A DNA stretch of 64,000 nucleotides from CBDCVN01 sp965223045 (lineage in GTDB: Bacteria > Deinococcota > Deinococci > Deinococcales > Trueperaceae): NCBI GenBank assembly GCA_965223045.1, contig CBDCVN010000013.1:1302001-1366000 (forward strand), given 5' to 3'. The position numbers and the translations under genes are program-made. The notes under the pieces were generated by a model. It made no database searches and was not told the DNA's origin. It saw only the letters and a list, made by a program, of their open reading frames with translations. Within the stretch, counting starts at the first letter, position 1. Each line of letters opens with the position of its first letter. This document shows positions 36,479 through 45,760 of the stretch, piece after piece.

Positions 36479-38128
36479 GTGGCTACTACAAACAATATGC
36501 ACCTAGAGATCCAGTATGCGAATACAGATAAGCCAGTAGGAGTAATACGTAGCAGCTATCGTGAAGATGGAAAAATAAAACACAAACAATTCGGAAGGAT
36601 AACAGGACAAACTCTAGAGCAACTTAAAATGTTACAGCTAACCTTTCGTAATGAGGTTATTGCTAAAAGTAATCCAAAAGCTGTACAAATAGTAGGCAGT
36701 AAAGAATATGGAGCAAGTCATACGATATTGTCAATGATTAAGGAAATAGGATTAGATAAGGCAATGTATTCACAACCCCAGCCATGGGTGAGTAACATAA
36801 GCGCGATGATAATAGGTAGGATAATATTTGCTGGAAGCAAGTTAGCATTATGCAATCAATATAATAATAGTAGTCTTTGGGAACAATGTGGAGTAGAAGG
36901 AAGACCAGATGTAAGAAAACATTGTTATGAGGCATTAGATAGACTGCTAGCAAGACAAAAAGGAATTCAGAAGAAGTTAGCCAAGAAACATCTCAAGAAT
37001 GGAAATCTTGTACTATATGATGTCACGAGCAGTTATTTGGAAGGCCAATACACAAATAGCGAATTGGTAAAATATGGATATAACCGAGACGGGAAGAAGA
37101 AACATGAACAAATAGTAATAGGATTAATATGTAATGGAGAAGGTTGTCCAGTAGGAGTAGAAGTTTTCAAGGGAAATACTAAGGATCAGACAACAGTTTC
37201 AAACAAGATAGGAGAACTAAAAGAGACGTATGAAATAAAGCAAGCGATATTTGTAGGGGATAGAGGAATGGTAACAGAAGCAATAGCAGAAGAATTAGAG
37301 GAAAAAGGTGTAAAGACAATAGGAGCACTAACAAGGGCTGGAATACATAAACTAATAGAAAAAGGAATAATAAAGCCATCTGAGTTCAATGAAAAGAAGA
37401 TAACAGAGGTAGTAAACGCTGAAAATCCAAGTAGAAGATACTGTTTATGCAAAAACCCTGAATCAGCAAAACGAGATGCAAAAACGAGAGAAAAACTGAT
37501 TGAACTGACGACTGAGGAGCTTGAAGAAATAGCAAACTACAAGCAAAAAACAACTGTAGAGGTATTGGGAGCACGAGTAGGAAAAGTGCTACAGAAATAC
37601 AAAATGGGTAAATATATTAGTTGGAAAGTAACAGGAGATAATAAAGAAAAGGAATCAACCAAACATAAGCTGTTATGGAGTAAAAAAGAAGGGGCAATAG
37701 CAAAAGCTAAGGATCTAGATGGATGTTATGTAATAACAACCAAAGTAGATGAAAAAACGATGGACAAAGAAGAGGTTGTGACTAGCTACAAGAAACTAGA
37801 GCAAGTAGAAAAAGCATTCCGCAATTTAAAAACAGTGCAGTTAGAAATGCGACCTGTGTATCATAATCTAGATCATCGTATCAAAGCACATGTATTTTTA
37901 TGTATGCTAGCGTATTATGTGCAGTGGCACATGCAAAAACGATTAGGACCATTGTTCAAGAAGGACAAAAAAGGATGGGAAAGAAGATGGACGTTTGTAC
38001 AAGTAATAGAAACACTGAAAACAATCACCAGAAATAGAATTGAAACAAATGGAATGTCTTTTTATCGGAACACTGTTCCAGACGAAGAGCAAAAATATAT
38101 CTTAGACCTGATGGGGGTCGAGATGTAG
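36479..38128 (+). CDS. IS1634-family transposase (ISd copy 2)
   Basis: 549 residues, identical to the copy at 20471. Same DDE motifs (VLYDVTSSYLEG, IFVGDRGMV). Identity between a copy inside and a copy outside the integrative element means one gave rise to the other very recently. Confidence 0.93.
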   Translation: MATTNNMHLEIQYANTDKPVGVIRSSYREDGKIKHKQFGRITGQTLEQLKMLQLTFRNEVIAKSNPKAVQIVGSKEYGASHTILSMIKEIGLDKAMYSQPQPWVSNISAMIIGRIIFAGSKLALCNQYNNSSLWEQCGVEGRPDVRKHCYEALDRLLARQKGIQKKLAKKHLKNGNLVLYDVTSSYLEGQYTNSELVKYGYNRDGKKKHEQIVIGLICNGEGCPVGVEVFKGNTKDQTTVSNKIGELKETYEIKQAIFVGDRGMVTEAIAEELEEKGVKTIGALTRAGIHKLIEKGIIKPSEFNEKKITEVVNAENPSRRYCLCKNPESAKRDAKTREKLIELTTEELEEIANYKQKTTVEVLGARVGKVLQKYKMGKYISWKVTGDNKEKESTKHKLLWSKKEGAIAKAKDLDGCYVITTKVDEKTMDKEEVVTSYKKLEQVEKAFRNLKTVQLEMRPVYHNLDHRIKAHVFLCMLAYYVQWHMQKRLGPLFKKDKKGWERRWTFVQVIETLKTITRNRIETNGMSFYRNTVPDEEQKYILDLMGVEM

Positions 38129-38821
38129 CCATTTTTTATAAAAAATAATTTCACCCTAAAACCTCAAATAGCACGGGATTTTAGGGGTCAAAAACCCTAC
38201 TTTTTGATGACAAAATGCGTTCTAATTGCATCATTTGAGTAACCAACTAGTGAGCCTTTTGAAGGCCAACTGTAAAACAGTGCTGGACCTGAAAAGCCCA
38301 AATCGTATTTCATTTGAGCGGTTCTACGAGCCGCTTCTTCAAATTCCACATTATAACCATGCACAAAAACTAGGGCTTCCCTATTTTCTCCAACAGAATT
38401 ATCTCTGATTTGATTAAGAAAAACTTCCTCTTCAAATTGTTGGACTTTGAGTAGTACAACATGTTTTTCTGGATTTTCTCTAAATTCAAGTCTAAGTATA
38501 GAAGGTCTTTCTATCTCTCCTAATCTGTGATCTCTTGGTATACTGACTTCACATAAACCTAATGTTAATTCACTTTGCCGAGAGCCATAAGTTAAACGTC
38601 CTTTGGAATCGTTTCCTGTTGATTTTCTATTAGTTCCATAATAAACTTTTACAACTGCATAATTACTAGATAAATTTTCATGCAGTGCACTATTATTCAT
38701 TTCTGCTACTTGTGGTACACAGCTAGCTGTTATACATGACGTCACTGCTAGGGCGATGATTATCCCTATATACCTTACTCTTGCAAAACTTATAAACATT
38801 TAAAACCACCTCGTCTTATTT

Positions 38822-38850
38822 ATTACACCTCACCTACTATAAATTTTCAA
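38822..38850 (-). promoter_or_regulatory. Promoter of the DUF900 lipoprotein gene
   Basis: On the minus strand TTGAAA (38845-38850), 17-bp spacer, TGTAAT (38822-38827). Start codon is 23 bases below the -10, with a ribosome site between. The rest of 38800-39125 shows no gene. Confidence 0.5.
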
Positions 38851-39125
38851 AGCTACGTCAGCAAGCTTAAATTTTAAGGTGTATCTGAGTGATTTGACTT
38901 GTTGACCTAAAATAATAAGACTTCTAGCAAGACTAAAGTGTAATTCAGGCTATTGAAATAAGTGAGTGTTGGCAAACCTTATCCAACTTCTGACACGCTG
39001 TTGAAGGACTGTGTTGTGAGAGCTATCTCATAGCTCATATAAAGGTGTTTTGATTTAGGTCTAAAGTATCAAGAGCATTCTCAGAATCCCCTATATCCAA
39101 ACTCACAGCACAAGTTTTGTAGCAT

Positions 39126-39812
39126 TTAGCTAGCCAAAGAAATTACATTACCTTCTTTGGACTTTCTTAGCTTCCCTACTAACTCACTAAATTGCTTTAG
39201 CTCTTCATCACTTAAGTTAGAGTAATCAAATTCTTCCTGTTGCTGTTGCATCCTTGCTAATTTCTCTATGCTACTCTCTCCATTTAATTGCTCGAGCTGG
39301 GTAACAAAAGGCATTTCTAAAGCTCTTCTACCAAGTTTGCTATGCTGTTCAATCTTAGCTTGAATGTTTGCAGCTATATCATGAGGCTTGTAAGTAGTTT
39401 TGGTTGACTCTAAAACACTACCTTGCTCATCCCTAACGTAAACTTCTTTTACAACAGTTTCTAAAGGTGCTTCATGTGCAGATTCAAAAATCTTGTCTAT
39501 GTAAGCATTTAGCTTTTTTGTTTTTTCTAATTCTGCTTCTTGATGATCTAATCTACGTTGAATTAATTGATCTTCCCATGCCTTACGTTGTTTTGCTTCT
39601 AGATGTAGATCGAACGATTTTACTCTTGCTTGCCAATCGAACTTTACAGACCATACTTTTAACCATTTAATATAGTGCTGATTTTGGCCTAGTTCTAGCC
39701 TAGCCTTTTCTAAGCTTCGATAGAAGCCTAAGTCCCTGTAGGTGCAAAAAGCCATATAACTTTTATGGGTTTCCTCAGGTTGTTTTTCCCACAGGTTATT
39801 TTCAGTATTCAT
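39126..39812 (-). CDS. Phage terminase-small-subunit-like protein
   Basis: 228 residues. N-terminal ETHKSYMAFCTYRDLGFYRS, then KWSVKFDWQARVKSFD-type text, resembles phage proteins annotated as small terminase or DNA-packaging HTH proteins. The middle is a long helix (KAWEDQLIQRRLDHQEAELEK). The C terminus has IEQHSKLGRRALEMPFVTQL, repeated in spirit in the short gene just upstream. Start overlaps that gene's stop (ATGA). No large terminase gene accompanies it. Confidence 0.5.
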   Translation of the reverse strand: MNTENNLWEKQPEETHKSYMAFCTYRDLGFYRSLEKARLELGQNQHYIKWLKVWSVKFDWQARVKSFDLHLEAKQRKAWEDQLIQRRLDHQEAELEKTKKLNAYIDKIFESAHEAPLETVVKEVYVRDEQGSVLESTKTTYKPHDIAANIQAKIEQHSKLGRRALEMPFVTQLEQLNGESSIEKLARMQQQQEEFDYSNLSDEELKQFSELVGKLRKSKEGNVISLAS

Positions 39813-39964
39813 TCAATCTTACCTAAAGCTCGAGCTATCTCATCTAACTGTCCATTCTCATTTACTACAGGTTGTGCTTCTAAAGGCATATCTAAAGTAC
39901 GGCGTCCTATCTTGCTAGCAGTCTCAATCATTCGTGAAGCTTTAATTGCTAAATTATATACCAT
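39809..39964 (-). CDS. 51-residue protein, paralogous to a TerS-like C terminus
   Basis: MVYNLAIKASRMIETASKIG then RRTLDMPLEAQPVVNENGQL. It aligns with the C-terminal IEQHSKLGRRALEMPFVTQL of the next gene. GGGAG lies upstream of the ATG and the stop overlaps the next start. Either a true small gene or the tail of a frameshifted one whose head is the overlapping gene at 39949. Confidence 0.5.
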   Translation of the reverse strand: MVYNLAIKASRMIETASKIGRRTLDMPLEAQPVVNENGQLDEIARALGKIE

Positions 39965-40134
39965 TCGTTCTGAGTCTCCCAGCCCTGTTGTTTTAGAGAA
40001 CCTATCATCTTTCGATAGATGTCATGTCTAAGAGGATTGGAGATCTCTGATTCGTTCAAGACTGTTATTAAGTCTTGCATTACCTTTGTCTTGAAAATGA
40101 GCGTTCTGCCTGCTGTGCCTTTTATTTTTGCCAT
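39949..40134 (-). CDS. Small basic protein
   Basis: 61 residues (MAKIKGTAGRTLIFKTKVMQ at the start, QQGWETQNEWYII at the end). Helical and basic. Overlaps the 51-residue gene by 16 bp in another frame. Family unknown. Confidence 0.45.
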   Translation of the reverse strand: MAKIKGTAGRTLIFKTKVMQDLITVLNESEISNPLRHDIYRKMIGSLKQQGWETQNEWYII

Positions 40135-40153
40135 AGTCTACTCTAGGCAACGC

Positions 40154-41440
40154 CTATTCAAATAATTCCCCTGCCTCCTCTAGAAAAGATGATGCCATAT
40201 CACAATGTTGCAAAGCGTTAGGCAAACAATTCACGCAGCTCCAAGCTGATATGGTTGCACTTTTCAAACTAAAGTACTTAAAGGGTAAATGGTCAGCTTG
40301 TTCTTCAAGTATTTTCACCTTTGCTTGATTCGGGCGCATCTCGCTAACGCATTGAGAAGGGTTAGCGTGTCTAACTTGTTCCATATTTCGACCATTCTGG
40401 ACAACCACTTGGAGCTCTTGGAATATTGTATAGGCTTCTTCCACTAAAGCCTCATTATATCCAGTAACCTCAGCTTCTGACCCTATTTGAAATGGAACTT
40501 CAATTGAGACTACAGTACCTAAACTACCTTTTTGTACGAGGTCACCAATTAAGTTGCTACCATCTTCCCCTAAAATTCCTTTTACAGAATCTGATTGCCT
40601 TTTGGCAAACATTCTTGCATTAGCAACGTAATCCCCTATTGATAAACCTGATTTCGGCCCGAATGGTCCAGCTTCAAACTTACCATCTCTTACAAAAACC
40701 GTATCTTGTCCAAGAAAACCTGTAGCATCATTACTAACAGATGTTGAAATCTTAGTGCCATTTGGTAAATTTGTACTCCCTACAAGTACAGGCAAATTAT
40801 CTGAATTATTATTCACTACTAATTCAAATACCAAATTATCATCAAAAGGTTCGCTTACCTTTCCCCCTTCAACTTGACCTAGGGCAAGTTCTTCACTCTG
40901 GATTTCACTACTAGGCTCTATTTGAGGTTCAGGCTTGTTTTCAGTTCGCAACCCTTCTTCAGTCGGGGCAAGGATGTTGACTGATTCAGTTTGGCTTGGA
41001 CCTTCTTCTTGGTTAAGCTCAGGCACAACAGAAATTGCTACTACTACTATTGTGAATACCATAAGTGAAAACAACCAACCAAACGCTACCTTCTTTGCCC
41101 TATCAGAGTACCCCTTGCGTAAGGTAAACCATGAAAATATCATTGGATAAAAGAAAATACCTAACCCCAACAAAAACCCCACTTCCCTTTTAGACTCTTC
41201 TTCAACTACGTGCACCCTAGCAACTTCTTGAACTACAGCAACTTTAACCCCAGCATCCCGAAAAATAGAAGCTACATCCTCAGCCTTTTCTAAAGTCTTA
41301 GCCTTGCCTACAGTTGCTTGCTCTTTAGATAACAGCTTCTCAATCTTTGCTGTATCTGTATCGAGCGTAAGTGCTATTTTCTGAGCAGTTGAATAAATTG
41401 CTCCCTCTTCTACCTTTGATACAATCTTGACTAAATACAT
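40154..41440 (-). CDS. Membrane protein with an N-terminal domain shared with the GIY-YIG protein
   Basis: 428 residues. Residues 1-72 are a small alpha/beta domain (MYLVKIVSKVEEGAIYSTAQ, IEKLLSKEQATVGKAKTLEK, IFRDAGVKVAVV), about half identical to residues 1-73 of the GIY-YIG pseudogene upstream. Two membrane segments lie near 87-105 and 120-142. An acidic linker leads to a soluble domain (VFELVVNNNSDNLPVLVGST) of about 200 residues and a Cys-containing tail. Family unknown. The shared domain, the shared leader hairpin and adjacency suggest the two proteins work together. Confidence 0.6.
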   Translation of the reverse strand: MYLVKIVSKVEEGAIYSTAQKIALTLDTDTAKIEKLLSKEQATVGKAKTLEKAEDVASIFRDAGVKVAVVQEVARVHVVEEESKREVGFLLGLGIFFYPMIFSWFTLRKGYSDRAKKVAFGWLFSLMVFTIVVVAISVVPELNQEEGPSQTESVNILAPTEEGLRTENKPEPQIEPSSEIQSEELALGQVEGGKVSEPFDDNLVFELVVNNNSDNLPVLVGSTNLPNGTKISTSVSNDATGFLGQDTVFVRDGKFEAGPFGPKSGLSIGDYVANARMFAKRQSDSVKGILGEDGSNLIGDLVQKGSLGTVVSIEVPFQIGSEAEVTGYNEALVEEAYTIFQELQVVVQNGRNMEQVRHANPSQCVSEMRPNQAKVKILEEQADHLPFKYFSLKSATISAWSCVNCLPNALQHCDMASSFLEEAGELFE

Positions 41441-41494
41441 TTCTTACCACCTATTCTGTAGTACACTGCCCCCAAGGATAGACGGTAAAGAAGA
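41441..41494 (-). promoter_or_regulatory. Leader hairpin hiding the ribosome site (membrane-protein gene)
   Basis: On the minus strand the arm at 41477-41494 (CTTCTTTACCGTCTATCC) can pair with AATAGGTGGTAAGAA just before the ATG, with small mismatches. It covers the GGTGG ribosome site. Sequence and layout match the stronger hairpin at 45041-45095. Confidence 0.5.
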
Positions 41495-42500
41495 TTTCAA
41501 AGGGTTAAAAACTTCACTTTGCTAATTAGTTGAACATCTAGTTCATGCAAATAGTTCAAACTCAGAAACATTTGCCCTATCTCTCTCAACAAGCGATAGG
41601 GTTTTTCTGAATTCTTCAGCCTTGGCTAGTAAAGTAAATTCAATTTCACCTTGGTTTTTGAGAACTTCTCGTTTGATTTCCTCTAAGGAAACTTTAAAAA
41701 ACTCTTTGCGAGGGTTGATTCTATTAACACGTCTATTATCAAAAGTTTTGTGTAAGAGACTCTCAAGCGCTGGCGCGTTTTCGGAAAAAATCATTGCATG
41801 GACATCAAATCTAAAAGGCACTGATGCACCACCTAATTCTGTAACTCTATCCATAGGATCAAGACGACGTGTCATGCCTATTTTGTAGACACCTTCTCCA
41901 AAAGACCCAATATTTGACACCACATAAACATAGCCAGATTTTGTCATTTGAGCACGCGATTTAGCTCGTTCTTTGTTGGCTTGAACCTCTATTAAAAGCT
42001 CATTTAAGCGCTCAATCTCTGTTTCTAGCTTGGAATGTTTTTCTCCTGTAGCCTTCTCTATTTCTTTCTTGGCTTTTTCTAATGCCTTTTGATAGCGTTT
42101 TTCTTCCTTTTCAGCTTCTTCTTGAGCTTTCTGAAGCTCCTTCATGGCACGCTCTTCTTCTCTCATTTGCTCGCGTATACTTCTTTGTTCTTCTAATTCA
42201 GCCTGTTTTTTCTCTTGGTGTTCATGAACTAAATGCAGCTCTTTTAATTTAAGGTCTAAATAGTCTCCATTAATGTAGCAACGACTAGCTGTGCTGAGCT
42301 TGTTGACTGCTTTATAAATTGAAGTTATACGTTCCTCAGTTTTTAAAACATTGTTATACTTAACCTTCAAAATTAAATTATCACTTTCGCCATTGAAGGC
42401 TCGCAGCATCATTTTAGTTTGTTGATTCATCATTTTGCGGCCCTTAGCCTTACTACCCTCAACGTTCCATTCTACATCAAAATTTACTGCCCTCTTACTT

Positions 42501-44213
42501 CTCAACTTTTGCAGTGAGGCCTTTGCGATGTCAGGAAAACGAAAATAGGCTAATATCCGATAAAGCAAATTGTTACTAATCTTCACATTATGAATAACAC
42601 CTCCTAAAATGTATAAACACACCGTGGAGGTGATTATATGGTACCCCTGCTTGATTACCCTGAAGTTGTTAAGCATTATGAACATTTCTTTAAAGATATT
42701 TTCTCTGATTCAGCCATGACACAGTTCAAACGTTATATAAGTGGACTTATTGTTTCAGAAAACAAAACCGTTGAGGGGATTAATCGCTTGATTATTTTTG
42801 AGAACCGTGATCAAAGCAGCCTTAATCGCTTGTTAAACAAAAGCCCTTTTAGTGAAGAGAAACTAAACCAAAAACGTTTAGACCTTTTAGCAAGTCTGGA
42901 AGGTACTCGTTTCAAACCTAAAGGTGTGTTAAGTATAGATGATACTTTGCTTGAGCATTATGGCAAACACTTTAAAGGCATAGCAAAACTTTATGATTCT
43001 AGTAAAGGATGCCATGTTTGGGCGCACCATTTGGTAGGGTTACACTATAGTGACGATCAAACTGACTATCCAGTAGAATTTGAATTATGGAAACCCGCTG
43101 ACCTTGAGAAAATAGAGGAGGGGCTGCCAGAGCTAGGTATTCCCATCAAGGAAAGTAAGCTAGAACTGAAAAAGACTAATGAAGCAAAATGGCGACAGTA
43201 CTTGATAAGATTATGGAGAAGGCATCAAAACAAAGATGGTGTCACAGATTTGTATGAAAGCAAGTTTCACATTGCAAAAAGATTGCTATCTAAATGGAAG
43301 GAAAGTAATCCAAGGATGAAACTGCCTATAGTATTTGATAAATGGTATACAGCAGCTCCTTTTTGTCGTTTCATTGACAAGGAACTTAAACTTCCCTATG
43401 TAGGAACACTTTGTGCAGATGATAAAGTAATTGTAAATGGGCAAGAAGAAACAATTAAAGACTTCAGTCAGAGACTTAAAAAAGAGCATTTCGATAATTT
43501 AAGTGAGGAGAAGAAGCCAGTTTTCCGTAAAATAACCATTTCCTACAAGGGAAAGAAAGAAAGGTACTACAGTTTTTGTTGCACGATTAAGGTTAAGAAT
43601 TTTGGGAAGCAAAGATTAGTTATCAATTACAGAGAGGAAGAATTGAAGGGTGAGCCATATGCATTAATTTCAAATTGCTTAAAATGGCAATCAGCAGGAA
43701 TAACAAGAATCAGACGCCATAGGTGGCCAATTGAAGTATATCATGAAGAAGGTAAGGCAGAAGGTTTGGACCAGTATCAGGTACGGGATATTGAAGCGAT
43801 ATGCAGACATATTAGCTTTGTTGCCGTAGTTTACAGCTTATTGCGAGCCATACCTCATGATCAGGACCTCTTAAAAAAGCTTCAAAATCAACTCAAGGTA
43901 GAAATTGAAGGTAGTAACTCCCATTGGTGTCGAGTAGCAAAAGCACAGAGCTTGTGGAGTTTGGCAAGTTTCATAAGTGCTGGATTAGTAAAAGGGCAAA
44001 CACTTGAAAGTTTGATGGCACCTATTTTAGCTGCTGTCTGCTACTAGAAAGCGTTTATTTAAAAATCCAATTGCTTTTTGAGTCCTTTTTAATTTACTAT
44101 TTAGGTCTTTTAGGTTTTCTTTGTTCCTTTACTGATGATTTTTCCTTTGAGAATTGCTATAATTAGTTGAGTGAACTAATATTACTAACATACTCACTAC
44201 TGCCAAAGTTGAG
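42501..44213 (+). mobile_element. ISh (IS701-like), complete, 1713 bp
   Basis: Ends CTCAACTTTTGCAGTGAG and the complement of CTCAACTTTGGCAGTAGTGA. Target duplication TTACTT at 42495-42500 and 44214-44219. Removing it restores the GIY-YIG frame exactly. Confidence 0.9.
42638..44047 (+). CDS. IS701-like transposase (ISh)
   Basis: 469 residues. DDE_5-type core: GVLSIDDTLLEHYGKHF (first Asp), PIVFDKWYTAAPF (second Asp), and HRWPIEVYHEEGKAEGL (Glu). A ribosome site GGAGGTG lies before the ATG. It appears intact. Single copy in this window. Confidence 0.85.
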   Translation: MVPLLDYPEVVKHYEHFFKDIFSDSAMTQFKRYISGLIVSENKTVEGINRLIIFENRDQSSLNRLLNKSPFSEEKLNQKRLDLLASLEGTRFKPKGVLSIDDTLLEHYGKHFKGIAKLYDSSKGCHVWAHHLVGLHYSDDQTDYPVEFELWKPADLEKIEEGLPELGIPIKESKLELKKTNEAKWRQYLIRLWRRHQNKDGVTDLYESKFHIAKRLLSKWKESNPRMKLPIVFDKWYTAAPFCRFIDKELKLPYVGTLCADDKVIVNGQEETIKDFSQRLKKEHFDNLSEEKKPVFRKITISYKGKKERYYSFCCTIKVKNFGKQRLVINYREEELKGEPYALISNCLKWQSAGITRIRRHRWPIEVYHEEGKAEGLDQYQVRDIEAICRHISFVAVVYSLLRAIPHDQDLLKKLQNQLKVEIEGSNSHWCRVAKAQSLWSLASFISAGLVKGQTLESLMAPILAAVCY

Positions 44214-45040
44214 TTACTTTTCACCAAAGCTTTTTGATACTCTCTTATTACATCAACTTCCTCTTTATACCTCTCAGCAGTTTCGAAGTCATATTTAGGC
44301 TCGTAAAGACCATAGTCCCTAATATCCAATTCATCTTCCAAACTAACCAGTTCTTTCTTCAATTCCTCGTACCTATCAGTTAATTTAGATCCCTCCGCTT
44401 TAAGAGTATCATTCGCCTTCTCTAGTTTTTTTAAATCCCTGATGACCTTAGATTTCTCAACTTCTAGGTCTATAATTGGTCCATATCTCTTTTTATAACT
44501 TCTCAAAAACCTGTATTGACGAAAAGCATAACCCATTAAGAATGCTGTCAATGTTGCGAGGAGTATTATAGTTATAAGTGATCGCCCACTACTACCTCTA
44601 AAAATAATAGTTAGAACTAAAACAGCTCCAAAGCCATAAGCTGCTAAAGCTACAAACTTTTTCCATCCCTTATCAGACCTAAACCCTATAATGTCACGAT
44701 ACCAAGGGGGTTCCACGCTAATTTGTGACAAGGGAATACCTTCTTCACTACTTGCCTCTTTAGCATCATCTGACGTTTGCTTTTTTTGTTGTGTGGACTC
44801 TCTAATTTCTTTAGTAGTGCCTTCTTCAATAACAGCAACTTCCACACCAACACCACGGAAAACAGAAGCTATTTCTTCAGCTTTCTCCACTGTTCTAGCC
44901 TTACCTATGTTGGCTTGACTATCTTTAGAGAGCATCTTTTCAATCTTTAAAGGGTCTGTATTTAGGGCCTTCGCAATTTTCGCAGTGAATAAGGCAACTT
45001 GCTCCTTTTTTACCTTCGATACCAACTTTATTAGATACAT

Positions 45041-45095
45041 TTCTTACCACCTATCTTATTTCATCGCACGCCACATTTAGGATAGGTGGTAAGAA
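45041..45095 (-). promoter_or_regulatory. Leader hairpin hiding the ribosome site (GIY-YIG gene)
   Basis: Perfect 15-bp inverted repeat: TTCTTACCACCTATC at 45041-45055 and GATAGGTGGTAAGAA at 45081-45095, 25-base loop. In the mRNA the arm next to the ATG contains GGTGG, the ribosome site, so folding would block translation. The paralogous gene has the same device. Confidence 0.65.
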
Positions 45096-45218
45096 GATCC
45101 CAACAGGTTAAATTTTCACACTATAACTAAACTGCCTCCCTATCATTAAAAAACTTATTGGCAATGTGCTCTAAACCTCTAGGAGTAATGAATATCTGGG
45201 GATAACTCATATGATCCG

Positions 45219-45404
45219 CTACGATACAGGATCAGCCTGCTTTAAATTTTGTGCTAACTCAATGTTGGTTCGTAATAGCTTATTAATTAAGTCTTGAATA
45301 TCTGTGTTTTGTGCTCGAGCACCTAAATCTTCATCCTCTTCAGCTTCAAACCATAAAACCCTATCACCACGTATTCCTGCTGTCCTAATGATATACTTCT
45401 TCAT
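45219..45404 (-). CDS. Small acidic protein, last of a five-gene cascade
   Basis: 61 residues from ATG at 45404 (ribosome site AGAAAGGA). MKKYIIRTAGIRGDRVLWFE, then an acidic EAEEDEDLG and a helix. Family unknown. A short palindrome GTGCTCGAGCAC lies in the frame. Confidence 0.55.
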   Translation of the reverse strand: MKKYIIRTAGIRGDRVLWFEAEEDEDLGARAQNTDIQDLINKLLRTNIELAQNLKQADPVS

Positions 45405-45428
45405 GTTATTCCTTTCTGGCAAGGCTAA

Positions 45429-45578
45429 TTAGGCTTTGCCTAGTACTTCCTTAATTTGATTGAAGATGATGTTTAGTGCTTCTTTCCTACTACCCACAAT
45501 GCCAGCAATGAGCAATACCTTGTTATGGGTAGCAAAAAAACTGAAGCTATTGTTTTGTTTTTGTATAGCAAATCGCAT
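45429..45578 (-). CDS. 49-residue protein of the cascade
   Basis: MRFAIQKQNNSFSFFATHNK, then VLLIAGIVGSRKEALNIIFN and a short basic tail. Ribosome site AGGGAAGGA. Its ATG overlaps the stop of the gene before it (TAATG). Resembles a single-domain regulator or inhibitor; unknown. Confidence 0.5.
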   Translation of the reverse strand: MRFAIQKQNNSFSFFATHNKVLLIAGIVGSRKEALNIIFNQIKEVLGKA

Positions 45579-45658
45579 TATTTATCCTTCCCTAAGAGAT
45601 GCTTGCTTACTTGTAAACCCTTCTTTAGACTTGTTTCACAAACATTTTGATGTGACAT
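45578..45658 (-). CDS. 26-residue ORF of the cascade
   Basis: MSHQNVCETSLKKGLQVSKH then LLGKDK. Its ATG directly follows the TAA of the 33-residue gene, and its own TAA overlaps the next ATG. The tight packing is the main argument that it is translated. Confidence 0.35.
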   Translation of the reverse strand: MSHQNVCETSLKKGLQVSKHLLGKDK

Positions 45659-45760
45659 TTAAGAACCTCGAGAAAAGCGGTTAGTTAAGGCCTTACCAAG
45701 CATCCTAGTAACCACATGAGTGGCTACTAGTGCGGTGATAATAAGGATTGTGCTCAACAT
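45659..45760 (-). CDS. 33-residue membrane peptide of the cascade
   Basis: One membrane helix (MLSTILIITALVATHVVTRM) and a basic tail (LTNRFSRGS). ATG overlaps the stop of the first gene (TAATG). Could be a small membrane effector or toxin-like peptide; no evidence beyond its shape. Confidence 0.4.
   Translation of the reverse strand: MLSTILIITALVATHVVTRMLGKALTNRFSRGS

Larger units (their letters stand above)
36339..38219 (+). mobile_element. ISd copy 2 (IS1634 family), complete, 1881 bp
   Basis: Same ends as copy 1, in the opposite orientation. Target duplication TTCTAA at 36333-36338 and 38220-38225. Confidence 0.93.
35797..38799 (-). pseudogene. DUF900 alpha/beta-hydrolase lipoprotein, split by ISd
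   Basis: Joining 38220-38799 to 35797-36332 restores 371 residues. A lipoprotein signal (VTSCITASC) is followed by VYYGTNR and CEVSIPRDHRLGE, typical of DUF900. The fold continues with FVHGYNVEFEEA and LFYSWPSKG. The nucleophile elbow AHSMG and the late acid and His regions are on the other side of ISd. The N-terminal piece therefore lacks the catalytic serine. Own promoter TTGAAA-17-TGTAAT and Shine-Dalgarno GAGGTGG upstream. Confidence 0.85.
41543..45040 (-). pseudogene. Membrane-anchored DUF4041/GIY-YIG nuclease, split by ISh
   Basis: Joining 44214-45040 to 41543-42494 restores 592 residues. Order: N-terminal alpha/beta domain shared with the next gene (1-73); linker; two membrane segments (about 131-175, ALAAYGFGAVLVLTIIF and ITIILLATLTAFLMGYAF); coiled coil; DUF4041 (DYGLYEPKYDFETAERYK, then KRAVNFDVEW, MLRAFNGESD); a second long coiled coil; and a GIY-YIG/MUG113 domain at the C terminus (GYVYVVSNIGSFGEGVYKIG, MTRRLDPMDRVTELG). 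ISh sits after KALVKS. Putting a GIY-YIG nuclease behind a membrane anchor is unusual. Confidence 0.85.

Noticed and set aside
36738..37574. Hydrophobic minus-strand frames, repeated at 21025-21861
   Set aside because: Antisense shadows of the ISd transposase, present in both copies.
42495..42685. N-terminal extension of the GIY-YIG piece
   Set aside because: These codons lie in ISh; the true N terminus is on the far side of it.
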